Assembly (NCBI RefSeq): GCF_014863355.1
Contig: NZ_JACZEP010000016.1
Location: forward strand, 21,037 to 85,036
Direction of reading: 5' to 3'
DNA: 64,000 nt
Source of the DNA: Aminobacter carboxidus
Lineage (GTDB): Bacteria; Pseudomonadota; Alphaproteobacteria; Rhizobiales; Rhizobiaceae
The position numbers and the translations under genes are program-made. Below, piece after piece: positions 41,687-51,958 of this stretch (its first letter is position 1; each line of letters opens with the position of its first letter). Below the pieces are notes generated by a model. It saw only the letters and a list, made by a program, of their open reading frames with translations, had not been told where the DNA came from and did no database searches.

Positions 41687-42439
41687 CTATCTCCCCACGG
41701 TGATGTCGACGAAGCCGTCGGCGAACAGGCTGAGCATGGTGGCGATGCCGAAATACACCAGCATCAGGCCACCGGCGACGACGAAGGGCAGCGAGATGAA
41801 GTAGACCGGGATCTGCGGCGTCAGCTTGTTGACGAAGCCGATCGTCAGGTTGATCAGGATGGCATAGGCGACGAACGGGCTGCCGAGCCTGAGCACCACC
41901 ATGAAGCTCTCCGACAGCGTGTCGGTGACGTCGACCAGGGCGGCCTGCGGATTGAAGAACATGTTGACCGGCGCGACCTGATAGGAGGCGACGAGCGCGC
42001 GGATGATCTCGTGATGGAAATTGAAGGTGAACAGCAAGATCAGCGCTGCGATCGAGATGATCGAGGCAAGGGCTGCCTGCGGTTCGTTTTCTTCGATGGC
42101 ATGGCCGCCGACGCCGCCGAAGCCGATCAGCATGGCGATTGCCGAGCCCATGAACATCAGCGCCAGAATGTAGAGCCTGGCCATCAGTCCAATCAGGCCG
42201 CCGATCAGAAGTTCAGACGCGATCATCGGCATCAGCACGCCGGGGCGGGCATCGACGAAGGGAAAGATCTGGTCCCAGAGGTGGATCAGAAGCCCGCCGG
42301 TGGCGGCAACCGCGACGAACAGCCTGACATGCATGGGCACACGCACGCTCGATATTCCGGGCATCAGCATGAAGCAGCCGCCAATGCGACAGAAGGCGAG
42401 AAACGCCGCAAGGACCATGCCTTGCGCGGCGGCATTCAT
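41687..42439 (-). CDS. fliR: Flagellar export apparatus protein FliR
   Basis: A 250-residue membrane protein with six or so helices and FliR-typical stretches: [18 protein letters not shown] near the start, [20 protein letters not shown] and [20 protein letters not shown] toward the end. It forms part of the type III export gate with FliP and FliQ. The start overlaps the flhA stop by four bases. Confidence 0.94.
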   Translation of the reverse strand: MNAAAQGMVLAAFLAFCRIGGCFMLMPGISSVRVPMHVRLFVAVAATGGLLIHLWDQIFPFVDARPGVLMPMIASELLIGGLIGLMARLYILALMFMGSAIAMLIGFGGVGGHAIEENEPQAALASIISIAALILLFTFNFHHEIIRALVASYQVAPVNMFFNPQAALVDVTDTLSESFMVVLRLGSPFVAYAILINLTIGFVNKLTPQIPVYFISLPFVVAGGLMLVYFGIATMLSLFADGFVDITVGR

Positions 42440-44526
42440 GAGACGGTACCGAGCACGCGCAGTTCGACGCCCTTGGCGATCTCGACATGGCTGAGCACCG
42501 GCAGGGTCGGAAACAGCCGTTCGATGATCATGCGAACGTAAGGACGCGCGTCTGGTGCGGTGACGATGACGAAGCGCTCGCCGGTTTCGAGATGGGTCCG
42601 GATTGCCTTGGAGGCATCCTGGCCGAACTCCTCGAGCTGGCGCGGGTCGATGTCGAACTCGCGCACTTCGCCCTTGGCGTCGCGCTTGAGGCTCTGGTGG
42701 AAGGCGAGGTCCCAGCGGTTGCCGAGACGCAGCACCTTGAGCACGCCGCCTTCGCTCAAATCGCCGCAGATCTGCTGCGCCATGCGGATGCGGACATGCT
42801 CGACGATCTGCTCGGTGCGGCGCACATGCGGTGAGATCTCGGCGATGGCCTCGATGATGAGGTGGAGATTGCGGATCGACACGCGCTCGGCGAGCAACAG
42901 CTTGAGCACCGCCTGCAGGCCCGGATAGGTGATGTGCGAGGTGCAGATTTCGTCGGCAAGCTTGCGGTATTCGGGATCCTGGCGCTCCAGCAACGCCTTC
43001 ATGTCCTTGTAGGACAGAAGCTGCGGCAGGTTGTTTCTGATCACCTCGGAGAGATGGGTGAGCAGCACCGACATGTTGTCGGCGAAGGTGAACTGCTCGC
43101 GTTTCAGATCCTCAGCGAAGGAATCGAGCACCGAAAAGGCGCGCATGCCGAAGGCCGGCTCGCGCACTTCCTCGCCCGGAATGTCGGGCAGCTCGCGCGA
43201 ACCGAGCAGCACCATGATTTCGCCGACGCGCATCTGGTATTCGGCGACGACGGTACCGTGGACCTTGATCTGGTAGCTCTTGGGCGGGATCGAGAAGTCG
43301 TCGGTCATGCGCACTTCCGGCACGACGAAGCCGTACTGGGTAGCGAACTTCTTGCGCATCTTCGACATGCGGAAGGCGAGTTCCTGATGCGTGGCGAGCA
43401 GGCGCGTGGACAGCTGCTTGCCGATCAGCAGTTCGATCTCGGCGGTGGCGAGCGATGCCTTGACCGAGTTCTTCTCTTCTTCGACCTTGTCGGCTTCAGC
43501 CTGTTCCTTTTCGGCGTCGGCCTCGGCCACACGGCGCTGGTGCTGCATCGGAATGACGTAGCCAAGTGCTGCCATGGCCACGGCGAGCGAGAGGAACGGC
43601 AACATCGGCAGGCCCGGCAGCAGCGCGAGCAGCAAAAGCAGGCCAGCGGCGACGTAGAGTGCGCGCGGATAAGCACCGAGCTGGCCAAACACCGCCTGGT
43701 TGGCCGAGCCGCGGGTGCCGCCCTTGGAGACCAGCAGGCCGGCGGCGAGCGAGACGATCAGTGCCGGAATCTGGGTGACGAGGCCGTCGCCGACCGACAG
43801 CTTGATGAACACGTCGGCGGCTTCGCCCATGCCCATGTCGTGGCGGAAATAGCCGATGGCGATGCCGCCGATGATGTTGATGGCGGTGATGATGAGGCCG
43901 GCGATGGCGTCGCCGCGGACAAATTTCGAGGCACCGTCCATCGAACCGAAGAACGAGCTTTCCTCTTCCAGTTCACGGCGGCGCAACTGGGCGGTCTTGT
44001 CGTCGATCATGCCGGCAGAGAGATCAGCGTCGATCGACATCTGCTTGCCGGGAATGGCGTCGAGGGCAAAACGTGCGCCGACTTCGGCGATACGCGTCGC
44101 ACCCTTGGTGATGACGATGAAGTTCACCACGATCAGGATCAAAAACACGATCAGGCCGATGACGAAGTCGCCGGACATGACGAGATTCGAGAAGCCGGAA
44201 ATAACGTAGCCGGCGGCATGGGTGCCTTCGTTGCCGTGCGACAGGATCATGCGCGTGGTGGCGATGTTGAGCGACAGGCGCAGCATGGTGGCGATCAGAA
44301 GGATCGTCGGGAATGACGAAAAGTCGAGCGGGCGCTGGATCCACAGTGCGACCATCAGGATCAGCACCGAAATGGCGATCGAAAAGGCGAGGCCGACGTC
44401 GATCAGAAAGGCCGGGATCGGCAGGAACAGCACGGCCAGGATGATGACGATGCCGACGGCGAAGAAGACGTCGCGCCCACTCTTGTTCGCTGTGCCTTCG
44501 CCCGAAATGGTTTCGCTGACCGCCAT
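42436..44526 (-). CDS. flhA: Flagellar export protein FlhA
   Basis: From [20 protein letters not shown] the protein has 696 residues, the usual size. The N-terminal half has eight membrane helices, with the FHIPEP-region equivalent [20 protein letters not shown] and the motif [13 protein letters not shown]. The C-terminal half is the cytoplasmic ring (about 360-696, ending ELRVLGTVS). It is the main gate component of the flagellar type III secretion system. It lies between the MFS gene and fliR, with fliR coupled by ATGA. Confidence 0.96.
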   Translation of the reverse strand: MAVSETISGEGTANKSGRDVFFAVGIVIILAVLFLPIPAFLIDVGLAFSIAISVLILMVALWIQRPLDFSSFPTILLIATMLRLSLNIATTRMILSHGNEGTHAAGYVISGFSNLVMSGDFVIGLIVFLILIVVNFIVITKGATRIAEVGARFALDAIPGKQMSIDADLSAGMIDDKTAQLRRRELEEESSFFGSMDGASKFVRGDAIAGLIITAINIIGGIAIGYFRHDMGMGEAADVFIKLSVGDGLVTQIPALIVSLAAGLLVSKGGTRGSANQAVFGQLGAYPRALYVAAGLLLLLALLPGLPMLPFLSLAVAMAALGYVIPMQHQRRVAEADAEKEQAEADKVEEEKNSVKASLATAEIELLIGKQLSTRLLATHQELAFRMSKMRKKFATQYGFVVPEVRMTDDFSIPPKSYQIKVHGTVVAEYQMRVGEIMVLLGSRELPDIPGEEVREPAFGMRAFSVLDSFAEDLKREQFTFADNMSVLLTHLSEVIRNNLPQLLSYKDMKALLERQDPEYRKLADEICTSHITYPGLQAVLKLLLAERVSIRNLHLIIEAIAEISPHVRRTEQIVEHVRIRMAQQICGDLSEGGVLKVLRLGNRWDLAFHQSLKRDAKGEVREFDIDPRQLEEFGQDASKAIRTHLETGERFVIVTAPDARPYVRMIIERLFPTLPVLSHVEIAKGVELRVLGTVS

Positions 44527-44704
44527 TGATACTTCCGATCGAATCCCGCCGCGAGCCAATGTCACGGCTGCTTGACCCTATTGCGCCAAGCTTGCGCGAG
44601 GGTGGGAGGGATTACCCTCGTCCGTTTACCAGGAGAGTTGCGGGATGCTGACAGGGGTGACAGAGGAGCTCTGTCCGACGGATGTCGGCGCAGCGGCCCC
44701 ATGC

Positions 44705-46348
44705 TCAATGCAGCTCGATATGCCCCTTGTGGCTGCCGAGGGCGGCGGCGAGGCTGGTGGGGCGTTCGATAAGGCGGTGGACGCGGGGTGGTTGGGCGCC
44801 GCTATGCAGGGCGCGCAGCTTGTCGCCGATGACGGCGTCGGCGTGGGTGGCGCGCTGGTTGTGGCGGATGTATTCGAGCCAGGTCGGGGTGTGGTAGGTC
44901 TCGACCCATATCTCCGGGTTTTCGAGGTCGCGCGCCAGTACCCAGTTGCGAGCACCGTCGCGGCGGCGGACGCGGCGGCGTTCGGTCATGGCATCGAGGA
45001 ATGCCGGTACGTCCTCCTCGCGGATGATGAACTCGATCGAAATGACGATGGGTCCCGAGCGCGGCCGGACGTCGAGCGCCAGATGCGGTTCGCGAAAACG
45101 GTTGAGCGGGTCGAGGTTGAGCGCCGTGTGCTCGGGCAGCGGCAACAGGAAGCCGATGGCAGCGCCGACCAGCATGACCACGCCGGCGGCGATCAGGGCG
45201 GTTGCTGGGCCGTTGCTTTCGGCGACGAGACCCCAGACCCAGCTGCCGAGCGCCATGCCGCCGAAGGTCGCCATCTGGTAGATCGACAGCGCCCTGCCGA
45301 CGACCCAGCGCGGGGTCGACATCTGCACCGTGATGTTGAAGTGCGACAGCGCCAGCACCCAGCAGGCACCGCCGATGAGCAGGCCTGCGCTGGTGAGCCA
45401 GGCGTTGGAGCTGAAGGCGGCTATCCAGCTGCACAAAGCGAAGCCAAGAAAGGCCGAGCGCACGATGGATTCGCTCGACATGCTGCTGCGGATGCGGCCG
45501 CTGATCAGCGCACCGCCGACGGCGCCGACGCCGAAGGCGCCGAGCATGATGCCGTAGGTGAGCGGGCCGCCGGCGACGAGGTCGCGGGCAACCAGCGGCA
45601 AAAGCGCCTGGATGACGACGGCGGTGAAGCCGAAGGCGAAACTGCGCAGCAGCACCTTGCCGATGTTGGGCGACATGGCGACATAGCGCAGGCCCGCACC
45701 CATGGCCTGGCCGAGCGTTTCGCGCGGCAGCGGGTTTGCCGGATATTCAGGGCGCCAGCGGAACAGGACGAAAATGATCGCGAAGTAGCTCAGCGTGTTG
45801 ACGGCGAAGGCGGCCGCGGCTCCGGCTGCGGCGACGATGATGCCGCCGATCGCCGGGCCGACGCTGCGCGTCATGTTGAAGCCCATCGAGTTGAGGGCGA
45901 CAGCCGCCGGCATCACGGTGCGCGGCACCATGTCGCCGACCGACGCCTGCCAGGATGGGTTGTTGAGGGCGGTGCCGCAGCCGATGAGGAAGGTGAAGGC
46001 GAGCAGCAGCCAGGGCGTGATCAGGCCGAGATAGGCAAACAGCGTCAGGGCTGCCGAGACGGCGAACATGAAGCACTGGGCGGTCAGCATGACGCGGCGG
46101 CGGTCGTAGCTGTCGGCCAGCGCGCCGGAGGCGAGCGAAAACAGCATGATCGGCAGTGAGATGGAGGCCTGGACCAGCGCCACCATGTCCGACGAGGTGG
46201 CGATCGAGGTCATCAGCCAGGCCGCGCCGACAGACTGGATCAGGCTGCCGAAATTCGAGGCCAGACTGGCGAACCAGACCGAACGGAAGATGCCGTGCTT
46301 GAAGGGCGCGAGTGCCGAACCTTGCTCGTACTGGTGGTCGTCGTCCAT
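44705..46348 (-). CDS. MFS transporter with C-terminal monooxygenase-like domain
   Basis: A 547-residue protein. Residues of about 15-405 are a 12-helix MFS permease of the EntS/MFS_3 type (ASGALADSYDRRRVML loop). The C-terminal 135 residues are soluble and begin VISIEFIIREEDVPAFLDAM, then LARDLENPEIWVETYHTPTW, resembling antibiotic biosynthesis monooxygenase-like folds. This group is common in rhizobia. It interrupts the flagellar run between fliQ and flhA with gaps of 178 and 268 bp. Substrate unknown; a link to motility is not shown. Confidence 0.87.
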   Translation of the reverse strand: MDDDHQYEQGSALAPFKHGIFRSVWFASLASNFGSLIQSVGAAWLMTSIATSSDMVALVQASISLPIMLFSLASGALADSYDRRRVMLTAQCFMFAVSAALTLFAYLGLITPWLLLAFTFLIGCGTALNNPSWQASVGDMVPRTVMPAAVALNSMGFNMTRSVGPAIGGIIVAAAGAAAAFAVNTLSYFAIIFVLFRWRPEYPANPLPRETLGQAMGAGLRYVAMSPNIGKVLLRSFAFGFTAVVIQALLPLVARDLVAGGPLTYGIMLGAFGVGAVGGALISGRIRSSMSSESIVRSAFLGFALCSWIAAFSSNAWLTSAGLLIGGACWVLALSHFNITVQMSTPRWVVGRALSIYQMATFGGMALGSWVWGLVAESNGPATALIAAGVVMLVGAAIGFLLPLPEHTALNLDPLNRFREPHLALDVRPRSGPIVISIEFIIREEDVPAFLDAMTERRRVRRRDGARNWVLARDLENPEIWVETYHTPTWLEYIRHNQRATHADAVIGDKLRALHSGAQPPRVHRLIERPTSLAAALGSHKGHIELH

Positions 46349-46616
46349 GCGCCAAGCCGGCCGAGCCGGGTGCCCTCGTGTGATTTGCCGCTACAGCGCC
46401 ACGCATCCCTTGGGAGGCGCAAAGGACACCGTGGCCCTCCTGTCGATGCACGATCTTTTCCGGGAATCGATTTCGATCATGCGCAAACGACTAGACCATG
46501 ATCGGCGGGCGGGGTGAACCCATTTGTATGAAGCCGGGATGGGCCAGCGGCGGCGCGGCTACGGGCCACAGAGGACGCGTCGGACTTATGTAGACGGACC
46601 AGGCCGCCAGGCAACG

Positions 46617-46883
46617 TCAGAAGCCGTTTTCGATGCGCTGGAAGATGACGTTGGTGAAGCTGGAAATCTGGGCGCCGATGAACGGGGCGGTCAGAGCCAC
46701 CACCAGGAAGATGGCGACGATCTTGGGAACGAAGGTAAGCGTGATTTCCTGGATCTGGGTCAGGGCCTGGATCAGGGCGATAACGACGCCTACCAGCATG
46801 GCCGCCGCGACCGCGGGTGCGGAGGCGGTCAGCACTGTCCAGATGGCGTACTGGACAAGGTCCAGGGCATCGGCTTCGTTCAC
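46617..46883 (-). CDS. fliQ: Flagellar export apparatus protein FliQ
   Basis: An 88-residue protein with two membrane helices (about 15-38 and 50-72) and the FliQ pattern LIQALTQIQEITLTFVPKIV. It is the small subunit of the FliPQR export gate. Its ATG overlaps the flgD stop (ATGA). Confidence 0.95.
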   Translation of the reverse strand: MNEADALDLVQYAIWTVLTASAPAVAAAMLVGVVIALIQALTQIQEITLTFVPKIVAIFLVVALTAPFIGAQISSFTNVIFQRIENGF

Positions 46884-47290
46884 GCAGCAGCCTTGACCTT
46901 GACGCCTGCAACGACCGCGACCGTCTTGCCGTCGGCCAGCACGGCGGTGACGCCGTCCTTGGCGAGGCGGACCTCGGTAACGGTGCCCGAGGTCTTTCCG
47001 TCGGCCGAGGTGATGTTGCGGCCGATCAGCGCGTCGGCCTGGGCGAGCGCCGAGGACTGCAGGATCTGGTCGAGGCGCGCGTTCATCTGCACCGACTGCT
47101 CGACCTGCGAGAAGGTGGCGAGCTGCGCCACATACTCGGTCGATTCCATCGGCTTTGTCGGGTCCTGGTTCTTCATCTGCGCCATGAGCAGCTTGAGGAA
47201 GGACTGGTAGTCGACCTGGGTCTTGGAGCCGGTCTTGTTGGCATTGGCGTTGGTGTTGGCGTTGACCGGTGCGGTGAAATCAATGGCCAT
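46880..47290 (-). CDS. flgD: Flagellar hook capping protein FlgD (short form)
   Basis: A 136-residue FlgD with the conserved N-terminal region YQSFLKLLMAQMKNQDPTKP and STEYVAQLATFSQVEQSVQM, then a shortened C-terminal part. It caps the growing hook so FlgE can polymerise. The Ig-like and TUDOR-like domains of longer FlgD are mostly absent, as usual in Rhizobiales. It is coupled to flbT upstream and fliQ downstream. Confidence 0.94.
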   Translation of the reverse strand: MAIDFTAPVNANTNANANKTGSKTQVDYQSFLKLLMAQMKNQDPTKPMESTEYVAQLATFSQVEQSVQMNARLDQILQSSALAQADALIGRNITSADGKTSGTVTEVRLAKDGVTAVLADGKTVAVVAGVKVKAAA

Positions 47291-47730
47291 CAGTATTTTC
47301 CTCCGGCTGCGATGGCGCGTTCGACGGGCTGGGAATCGTTGCCGGCGATGATGCGCTGCTCGAGTGGGTAAAGAGAACGGATCGTCTTCAATGCTTCGTA
47401 GACATGGTCTTCGGCAACGAGCCGGTCGACATGCTTGAGGCTCGACAGGATCTCGGCATTGTCGAACGTAGCGAGCAGCAGCGGCAGCGAGCGGCGGAAC
47501 ATGTCGCGCGCCTGGACCGCGCCTATCGGGTCGACCAGCATCACCTGCAGGATAAAGTAGAGCTGGCGCAGCGGCGTCGAGGCCTGTTCGGGCTGCAGCA
47601 CGTGGCTCTCGAGCAGGAACTGCACATCGTTGAGCAGTTCGAGCGAGACCTTGCGATCGGCACGCACCACGGCTCCGTTGATGTAGATCTTCTCGTTGGC
47701 CTTCAGCGAGATCTTCAGGGTGTTTTTCAT
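47290..47730 (-). CDS. flbT: Flagellin mRNA-binding regulator FlbT
   Basis: From MKNTLKISLKANEKIYINGA the protein has 146 residues, and a longer upstream extension is rejected because it is Arg/Pro-rich. FlbT binds the flagellin mRNA leader in Caulobacter and prevents its translation until the hook is made; in some rhizobia it activates instead. Family signatures are SLELLNDVQFLLESHVLQPE and LRQLYFILQVMLVDP. It overlaps flaF by four bases. The hairpin leaders in this window's flagellins are its likely targets. Confidence 0.94.
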   Translation of the reverse strand: MKNTLKISLKANEKIYINGAVVRADRKVSLELLNDVQFLLESHVLQPEQASTPLRQLYFILQVMLVDPIGAVQARDMFRRSLPLLLATFDNAEILSSLKHVDRLVAEDHVYEALKTIRSLYPLEQRIIAGNDSQPVERAIAAGGKY

Positions 47731-48074
47731 TGGATGCCGTCGCGGATGATCTGCGAGACCTCGATCAGGCCTTCGAAGCTGTCGGCGCGCCCCTGGCGCA
47801 GGTCCTCGCCCTCGCGCAGGATCCACAAGCCGATCGAGATGAGGTTGGCGCGCAGTTCCTTGGGAAGCGCGTTCTCAGGATTGCCGAGGTCGTCGAGCAG
47901 CGAGGTCCAGACCCGGTTGGTGAAGTTCAGTGCCGCGATTGCTTCAGTGGAATTGGTTCCGGCTTCGCCGGCCTTGATCAGCATGTCGATCGAGCGGCTG
48001 AGAAGCTGACGTTCGCGATCCCGCGCATCGGCGACGGAGTCGGTCTGAATGTCGGCATAGGAAAATTGATACAT
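47727..48074 (-). CDS. flaF: Flagellar regulator FlaF
   Basis: A 115-residue FlaF. It is small, helical and carries family segments SVADARDRERQLLSRSIDML and LPKELRANLISIGLWILREG. FlaF is needed for flagellin secretion and pairs with FlbT in alphaproteobacteria. The two genes overlap (ATGA). Confidence 0.92.
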   Translation of the reverse strand: MYQFSYADIQTDSVADARDRERQLLSRSIDMLIKAGEAGTNSTEAIAALNFTNRVWTSLLDDLGNPENALPKELRANLISIGLWILREGEDLRQGRADSFEGLIEVSQIIRDGIQ

Positions 48075-48100
48075 ATGCGTCCCGTTTGTTGCCGTTCACG

Positions 48101-49144
48101 TCAGAGGTAGTTCATCAGGCTGAGCTTCTGGATGCGTGCCGTCAGTGCGTATGACTTCTCGATCAGGGAAATGAGATCGGTGACGCGCGTCGCCGCCTTC
48201 TCTGGGTTGACGCCCTCGGTGTTGATGATGTGGCGCTCGAACAGGTCCATCTGCATCTTGATGCGGTCGGTGGCGTTTGTAACGCGCTGCTCGATGATGC
48301 CGGTCTGTGCTTCCAATTGACCGATGTCGCTGATCGCGGCGCCGATCACTGAAACCGCGCGGGTGACCAGTGCGCCGCGAGCCGCCTGGCCGACATTCGA
48401 GTCGAGCAGGTCGCTGATCATGGCGGCAGCCATCGCAACCTTGCGGATGCCGATATTGTTGGCGCTGACCGAGGACTCGGTCGTCTCGTTGAGCGTGATC
48501 CGGCTGGTGATGCCCTTGTCGGTGGCGTTGGAGAAATTGGCCTGCCAGCCGGCGCCGAGGAACATCGGCTCGACGACGGTGGTCATGAAGCCGTCCATCT
48601 GGGCGGCGGTGATGGTCTGCGCGCCCGGATCGTTTTGGGTGAAGCCGAAATGCGCCTGGAAAGCCGCGTCGAACGCCGCCTTGGCGGGCGAGCCGGGCTT
48701 GAAGTCATTGATCGGCTTGACGTCGGTGTTGGTGCCGGCGAACAGATACTCGCCGTTGAGGCTGGTGTTGATCACAGAGGTCAACGTGTCGAGCGTGCCG
48801 CGTGCGCTTTTTTGCGTGAGTGCGTAGCCGGCGTCTCCGGAGGCACTGCTTGTCAGGCTGGCCAGGAAGCTCTGTGCCGCCTTGCCAATTTCGTTGAGCG
48901 ACTTCTGCGTCGCTGCCAGACGTGAAGATACCAAGCCGTTGGAATCGACGATGCCGTCGAGACGATCGTAGTCCCGGTGGAGTGTGACCGATTGCGCGGT
49001 ACGAGCGCCAAGTGCCAGGCCAGTGTCGGCGACGAAGCCCGAGGTGGCTTCCTTCTGTGCCTTGATGAGCTCCGATTGCTGGCGTAGCATCGAGTAGCGC
49101 AGAGCGTTGGTAACCGCGGAGGAGGAGACGAATGTTGCCTTCAT
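48101..49144 (-). CDS. flgL: Flagellar hook-associated protein FlgL
   Basis: A 347-residue flagellin-fold protein that joins the hook to the filament as HAP3. The N-terminus (LRYSMLRQQSELIKAQKEAT) and C-terminus (ALTARIQKLSLMNYL) are the helical D0/D1 parts; the centre contains the typical LNGEYLFAGTNTDVKPIND. It starts 4 bp after flgK ends. Confidence 0.92.
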   Translation of the reverse strand: MKATFVSSSAVTNALRYSMLRQQSELIKAQKEATSGFVADTGLALGARTAQSVTLHRDYDRLDGIVDSNGLVSSRLAATQKSLNEIGKAAQSFLASLTSSASGDAGYALTQKSARGTLDTLTSVINTSLNGEYLFAGTNTDVKPINDFKPGSPAKAAFDAAFQAHFGFTQNDPGAQTITAAQMDGFMTTVVEPMFLGAGWQANFSNATDKGITSRITLNETTESSVSANNIGIRKVAMAAAMISDLLDSNVGQAARGALVTRAVSVIGAAISDIGQLEAQTGIIEQRVTNATDRIKMQMDLFERHIINTEGVNPEKAATRVTDLISLIEKSYALTARIQKLSLMNYL

Positions 49145-49148
49145 CGTG

Positions 49149-50603
49149 CTATCTCACGGCTGCCAAAAGTGCGGCCAGCATGTCGTCGACGGCCTTCATC
49201 AGCCGCGCCGAGGCTTGGTAGGCGTGCTCGAGATCGAGCATCAGCGACATCTCGACATCGACATTGACTGCCGTTTCGTTGGACAGCGCTTCGGCGGTCC
49301 GGACGGCCAGCGCTTCCTTTGTCTCGGCTGCGGCGGAGGCCTGCTTGCGCATGCCCTCGAACCAGCCGATCGAGTTGGTGCTGAAGGTGCTGAGGCTCGA
49401 ATTGGTGGCAATGCCGGCAGCCGGATCGAAGGTCATCGTCTGGTCGATGCGGTTGCCATAGGAGATCAACAGGTCGGCATAGGAGGCGTTGCCGGCGGGG
49501 TTCTTGACGTAGGCGACACCATTGATGCCACCGTCGCGCAGCAGCTTGGGATTGCCGCCGACATCGGGGTCGACCGCGGGATTGATCTTGATCGAGCGGG
49601 CCAGACCGTCGACCAGTACGCCGGCCGGCGGGACCGTCAAACCACCTGACCAGGTGAACAGTCCTGCCTGGTCGGCGAGTGCGGGTGCCGTTTCGGAGAA
49701 GGCGGTGATCAGGCCGCGTGCCATCTCGTCGAGCTGCGCCTGCATCGTGGTGGTGACGCTGTCGCGGACCTGGATCATGGCAGCGAGCTTGCCGCCGGCG
49801 TCGGTGTTGGCGCCGATGCCGGGCTGGAGCGGCACGCCATCGATGAGGACCTTGTTGCCGGTGACGCCGGCGGAGTAGCCGGCCAGGGGTGTGAAGCTGA
49901 CGGTGCGCGGGATGGTCTCGAACAAGGTCGTGCCACTACCCGTGGTAATGACCATGTCGTTGTCGCCGCGCTTGAAGGTCGAGATCGGCACGATCTCGGA
50001 GATCTTCTTCAGGATGGCATCGCGCTGGTCGAGGGAGTCGTTGACGTCGCGCCCGGCGCGGGTGCCCTGGATGATCAGCTTGTTGGCCTGCTCGAAATCG
50101 GCGAGCAGCCTGTTGAGGTCGTCGACGGTCGTGGCGATCTCGCCATCGGTTTCGGTGCGGATACGCTGGATGGCATCGCTGCCGTCGTTGAGCGAGCGCA
50201 CCACCTGGCGGGCGGCGTCGATCGCTGCCGTGCCGAGGTTCTGGTTGGAAGGGGCTGCCGCATAAAGCTGCAGCGCCTGCTGGAACTTGCCGAGCACGGT
50301 CGCGACCGAGCCCTTGTTTTCCGAACCGTTGACGTCGAGCGACAGCTTCTGCAGGCCCTCAAGGAGGGTGTTCTGGCCGGTGAAATCGGCCAGAGCGGAG
50401 AGGTTCTGGCGAAACAGCAGTTCGTTGGTTGCACGCTGGATTTCGACCACGCGCGCCCCGGGGCCGGTGCTGGCAAGCACCGCCGTGCGGCGCACGTAGT
50501 CAGGGTTTGATGCATCCGCGACGTTGCGGGAAACAGTGCTTGTCTGGCGCGACGTGTTGCGAAGCGCAGATTGGGCTATGCTGATGGCAGACGACAGCGA
50601 CAT
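49149..50603 (-). CDS. flgK: Flagellar hook-associated protein FlgK
   Basis: A 484-residue HAP1. The N-terminal D0 segment SSAISIAQSALRNTSRQTST, then NVADASNPDYVRR, and a C-terminal segment with LDLEHAYQASARLMKAVDDM are diagnostic. It caps the hook before FlgL and flagellin are added. The start is 36 bp after flgE. Confidence 0.94.
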   Translation of the reverse strand: MSLSSAISIAQSALRNTSRQTSTVSRNVADASNPDYVRRTAVLASTGPGARVVEIQRATNELLFRQNLSALADFTGQNTLLEGLQKLSLDVNGSENKGSVATVLGKFQQALQLYAAAPSNQNLGTAAIDAARQVVRSLNDGSDAIQRIRTETDGEIATTVDDLNRLLADFEQANKLIIQGTRAGRDVNDSLDQRDAILKKISEIVPISTFKRGDNDMVITTGSGTTLFETIPRTVSFTPLAGYSAGVTGNKVLIDGVPLQPGIGANTDAGGKLAAMIQVRDSVTTTMQAQLDEMARGLITAFSETAPALADQAGLFTWSGGLTVPPAGVLVDGLARSIKINPAVDPDVGGNPKLLRDGGINGVAYVKNPAGNASYADLLISYGNRIDQTMTFDPAAGIATNSSLSTFSTNSIGWFEGMRKQASAAAETKEALAVRTAEALSNETAVNVDVEMSLMLDLEHAYQASARLMKAVDDMLAALLAAVR

Positions 50604-50639
50604 GCTATGTTTTTCCAGCGGGCGATAAGCCCGTCAGTC

Positions 50640-51893
50640 CTATCTCTTCAGGTTGACGAGGATATCCATCAGGTCCGCTCCGGTTTGGAAGACCTTGGAA
50701 TTGGCAGTGTAGTTACGCTGGGACTCGATCATCGCGGTGAGTTCTTCGGCGATGTCGACGTTGGAGTTTTCGAGCGCGCCCGAGATCATCTTGCCGAGGC
50801 CGCCCGAGTCGGCGAAGCCGATCTGGACCGGGCCGGAGTCAGCACTTTCACGGAACACGTTGCCCGAAAGGCTGTTCAGGCGATCGGGGCTTGCCACGTC
50901 GGCCAGCGGAATCTTGAACAGCGGCTTCATCGAGCCGTCCGCGTACTGGGCGTACATGGTGCCGTCGGTGTCGATCTCGACACGCTCGATGGTGCTCGGC
51001 CCGTTGCCGTCGGCGACAGCCTTGGTCACGGTGTAGGGCGAGGCGAGCTGCGTCATCTTGGAGATGTCGAGGGTCACCGGCGCACCGTTCGGCACGGTGA
51101 AGCTGAGGCTGCCCGCGCTGGTCAGCTTGCCGGTGGTGCCGTCGAAGGTCATCGTGCTGCTGGTGAGGAGACCGCCAGCGGCATAGGGGAACGATGTTCC
51201 GGCCGTCGCCTTGGACTGGTCGTACACGGCGACGTCCCAGGTGTTGGCGCCGGTCTTGGTGTAATAGATGTCGACGATCTTCTTGGCGCCGAGGTTGTCA
51301 TACATGACCATCGACGATTTCGACGTATAGGTCGCGCCGGCGGCGTTCGTGCTCGGGAGCGGGCCGGTCGATATGGCAGCGTCGCTCTGCAGGTTGGCCG
51401 TGAAGGTGGCGTTCTTGGTCGGCAGCGCGGTGAGCTCGGAGCTCGAGATCTGCACCGGCACCAGGCCGTCGAAGCCGTTGGCGGTGGCGGCGGGCACGCC
51501 GTTGGCGTAGCTGTAGCCCATCAGCTGGTAGCCGGCGGCATTGATGAGGCGACCCTGGCCGTCGGGCACGAACGAGCCGGCGCGGGTGAGGTAGGGCGAG
51601 CCGGAAGCATCCTGGACGACGAAGAAGCCGTTGCCCTGGACCGCGAGATCGGTGCCCGATGTCGTGTACTGCAGCGTGCCGTCCTTGGCGATGGCGTTCA
51701 GCACCTTGGTGGTGACGCCGCCGGAATTGTAGGCGCCGGGCGTGCTGGGCAGGACCAGCGACGAGAATTCGGTATAGGCGCGCTTGTAGCCGGTCGTGCT
51801 CGAGTTAGCGATGTTGTCGGCGACCGTCGACAGCCGGTTCGCCTGGGCGTTCATGCCCGAAACGCCGGTTCGCATCATTCCGTAAAGGCTCAT
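50640..51893 (-). CDS. flgE: Flagellar hook protein FlgE
   Basis: From MSLYGMMRTGVSGMNAQANR the protein has 417 residues, with the FlgE signature LSTVADNIANSSTTGYKRAY and the C-terminal motif ALENSNVDIAEELTAMIESQ then QRNYTANSKVFQTGADLMDI. It polymerises to form the hook. Five residues before this ATG are not conserved-like. It begins 65 bp after rem ends. Confidence 0.96.
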   Translation of the reverse strand: MSLYGMMRTGVSGMNAQANRLSTVADNIANSSTTGYKRAYTEFSSLVLPSTPGAYNSGGVTTKVLNAIAKDGTLQYTTSGTDLAVQGNGFFVVQDASGSPYLTRAGSFVPDGQGRLINAAGYQLMGYSYANGVPAATANGFDGLVPVQISSSELTALPTKNATFTANLQSDAAISTGPLPSTNAAGATYTSKSSMVMYDNLGAKKIVDIYYTKTGANTWDVAVYDQSKATAGTSFPYAAGGLLTSSTMTFDGTTGKLTSAGSLSFTVPNGAPVTLDISKMTQLASPYTVTKAVADGNGPSTIERVEIDTDGTMYAQYADGSMKPLFKIPLADVASPDRLNSLSGNVFRESADSGPVQIGFADSGGLGKMISGALENSNVDIAEELTAMIESQRNYTANSKVFQTGADLMDILVNLKR

Positions 51894-51958
51894 CGGTGGT
51901 CTCCTCAAATCTCATGCCACGCTAGTGAAGTTACGTGGCATGTCTTGCGCGAGGCTGG

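Noticed and set aside
42862..44316. A 484-codon plus-strand frame over flhA
   Set aside because: Antisense to FlhA, which is certain; no start signal or family match.
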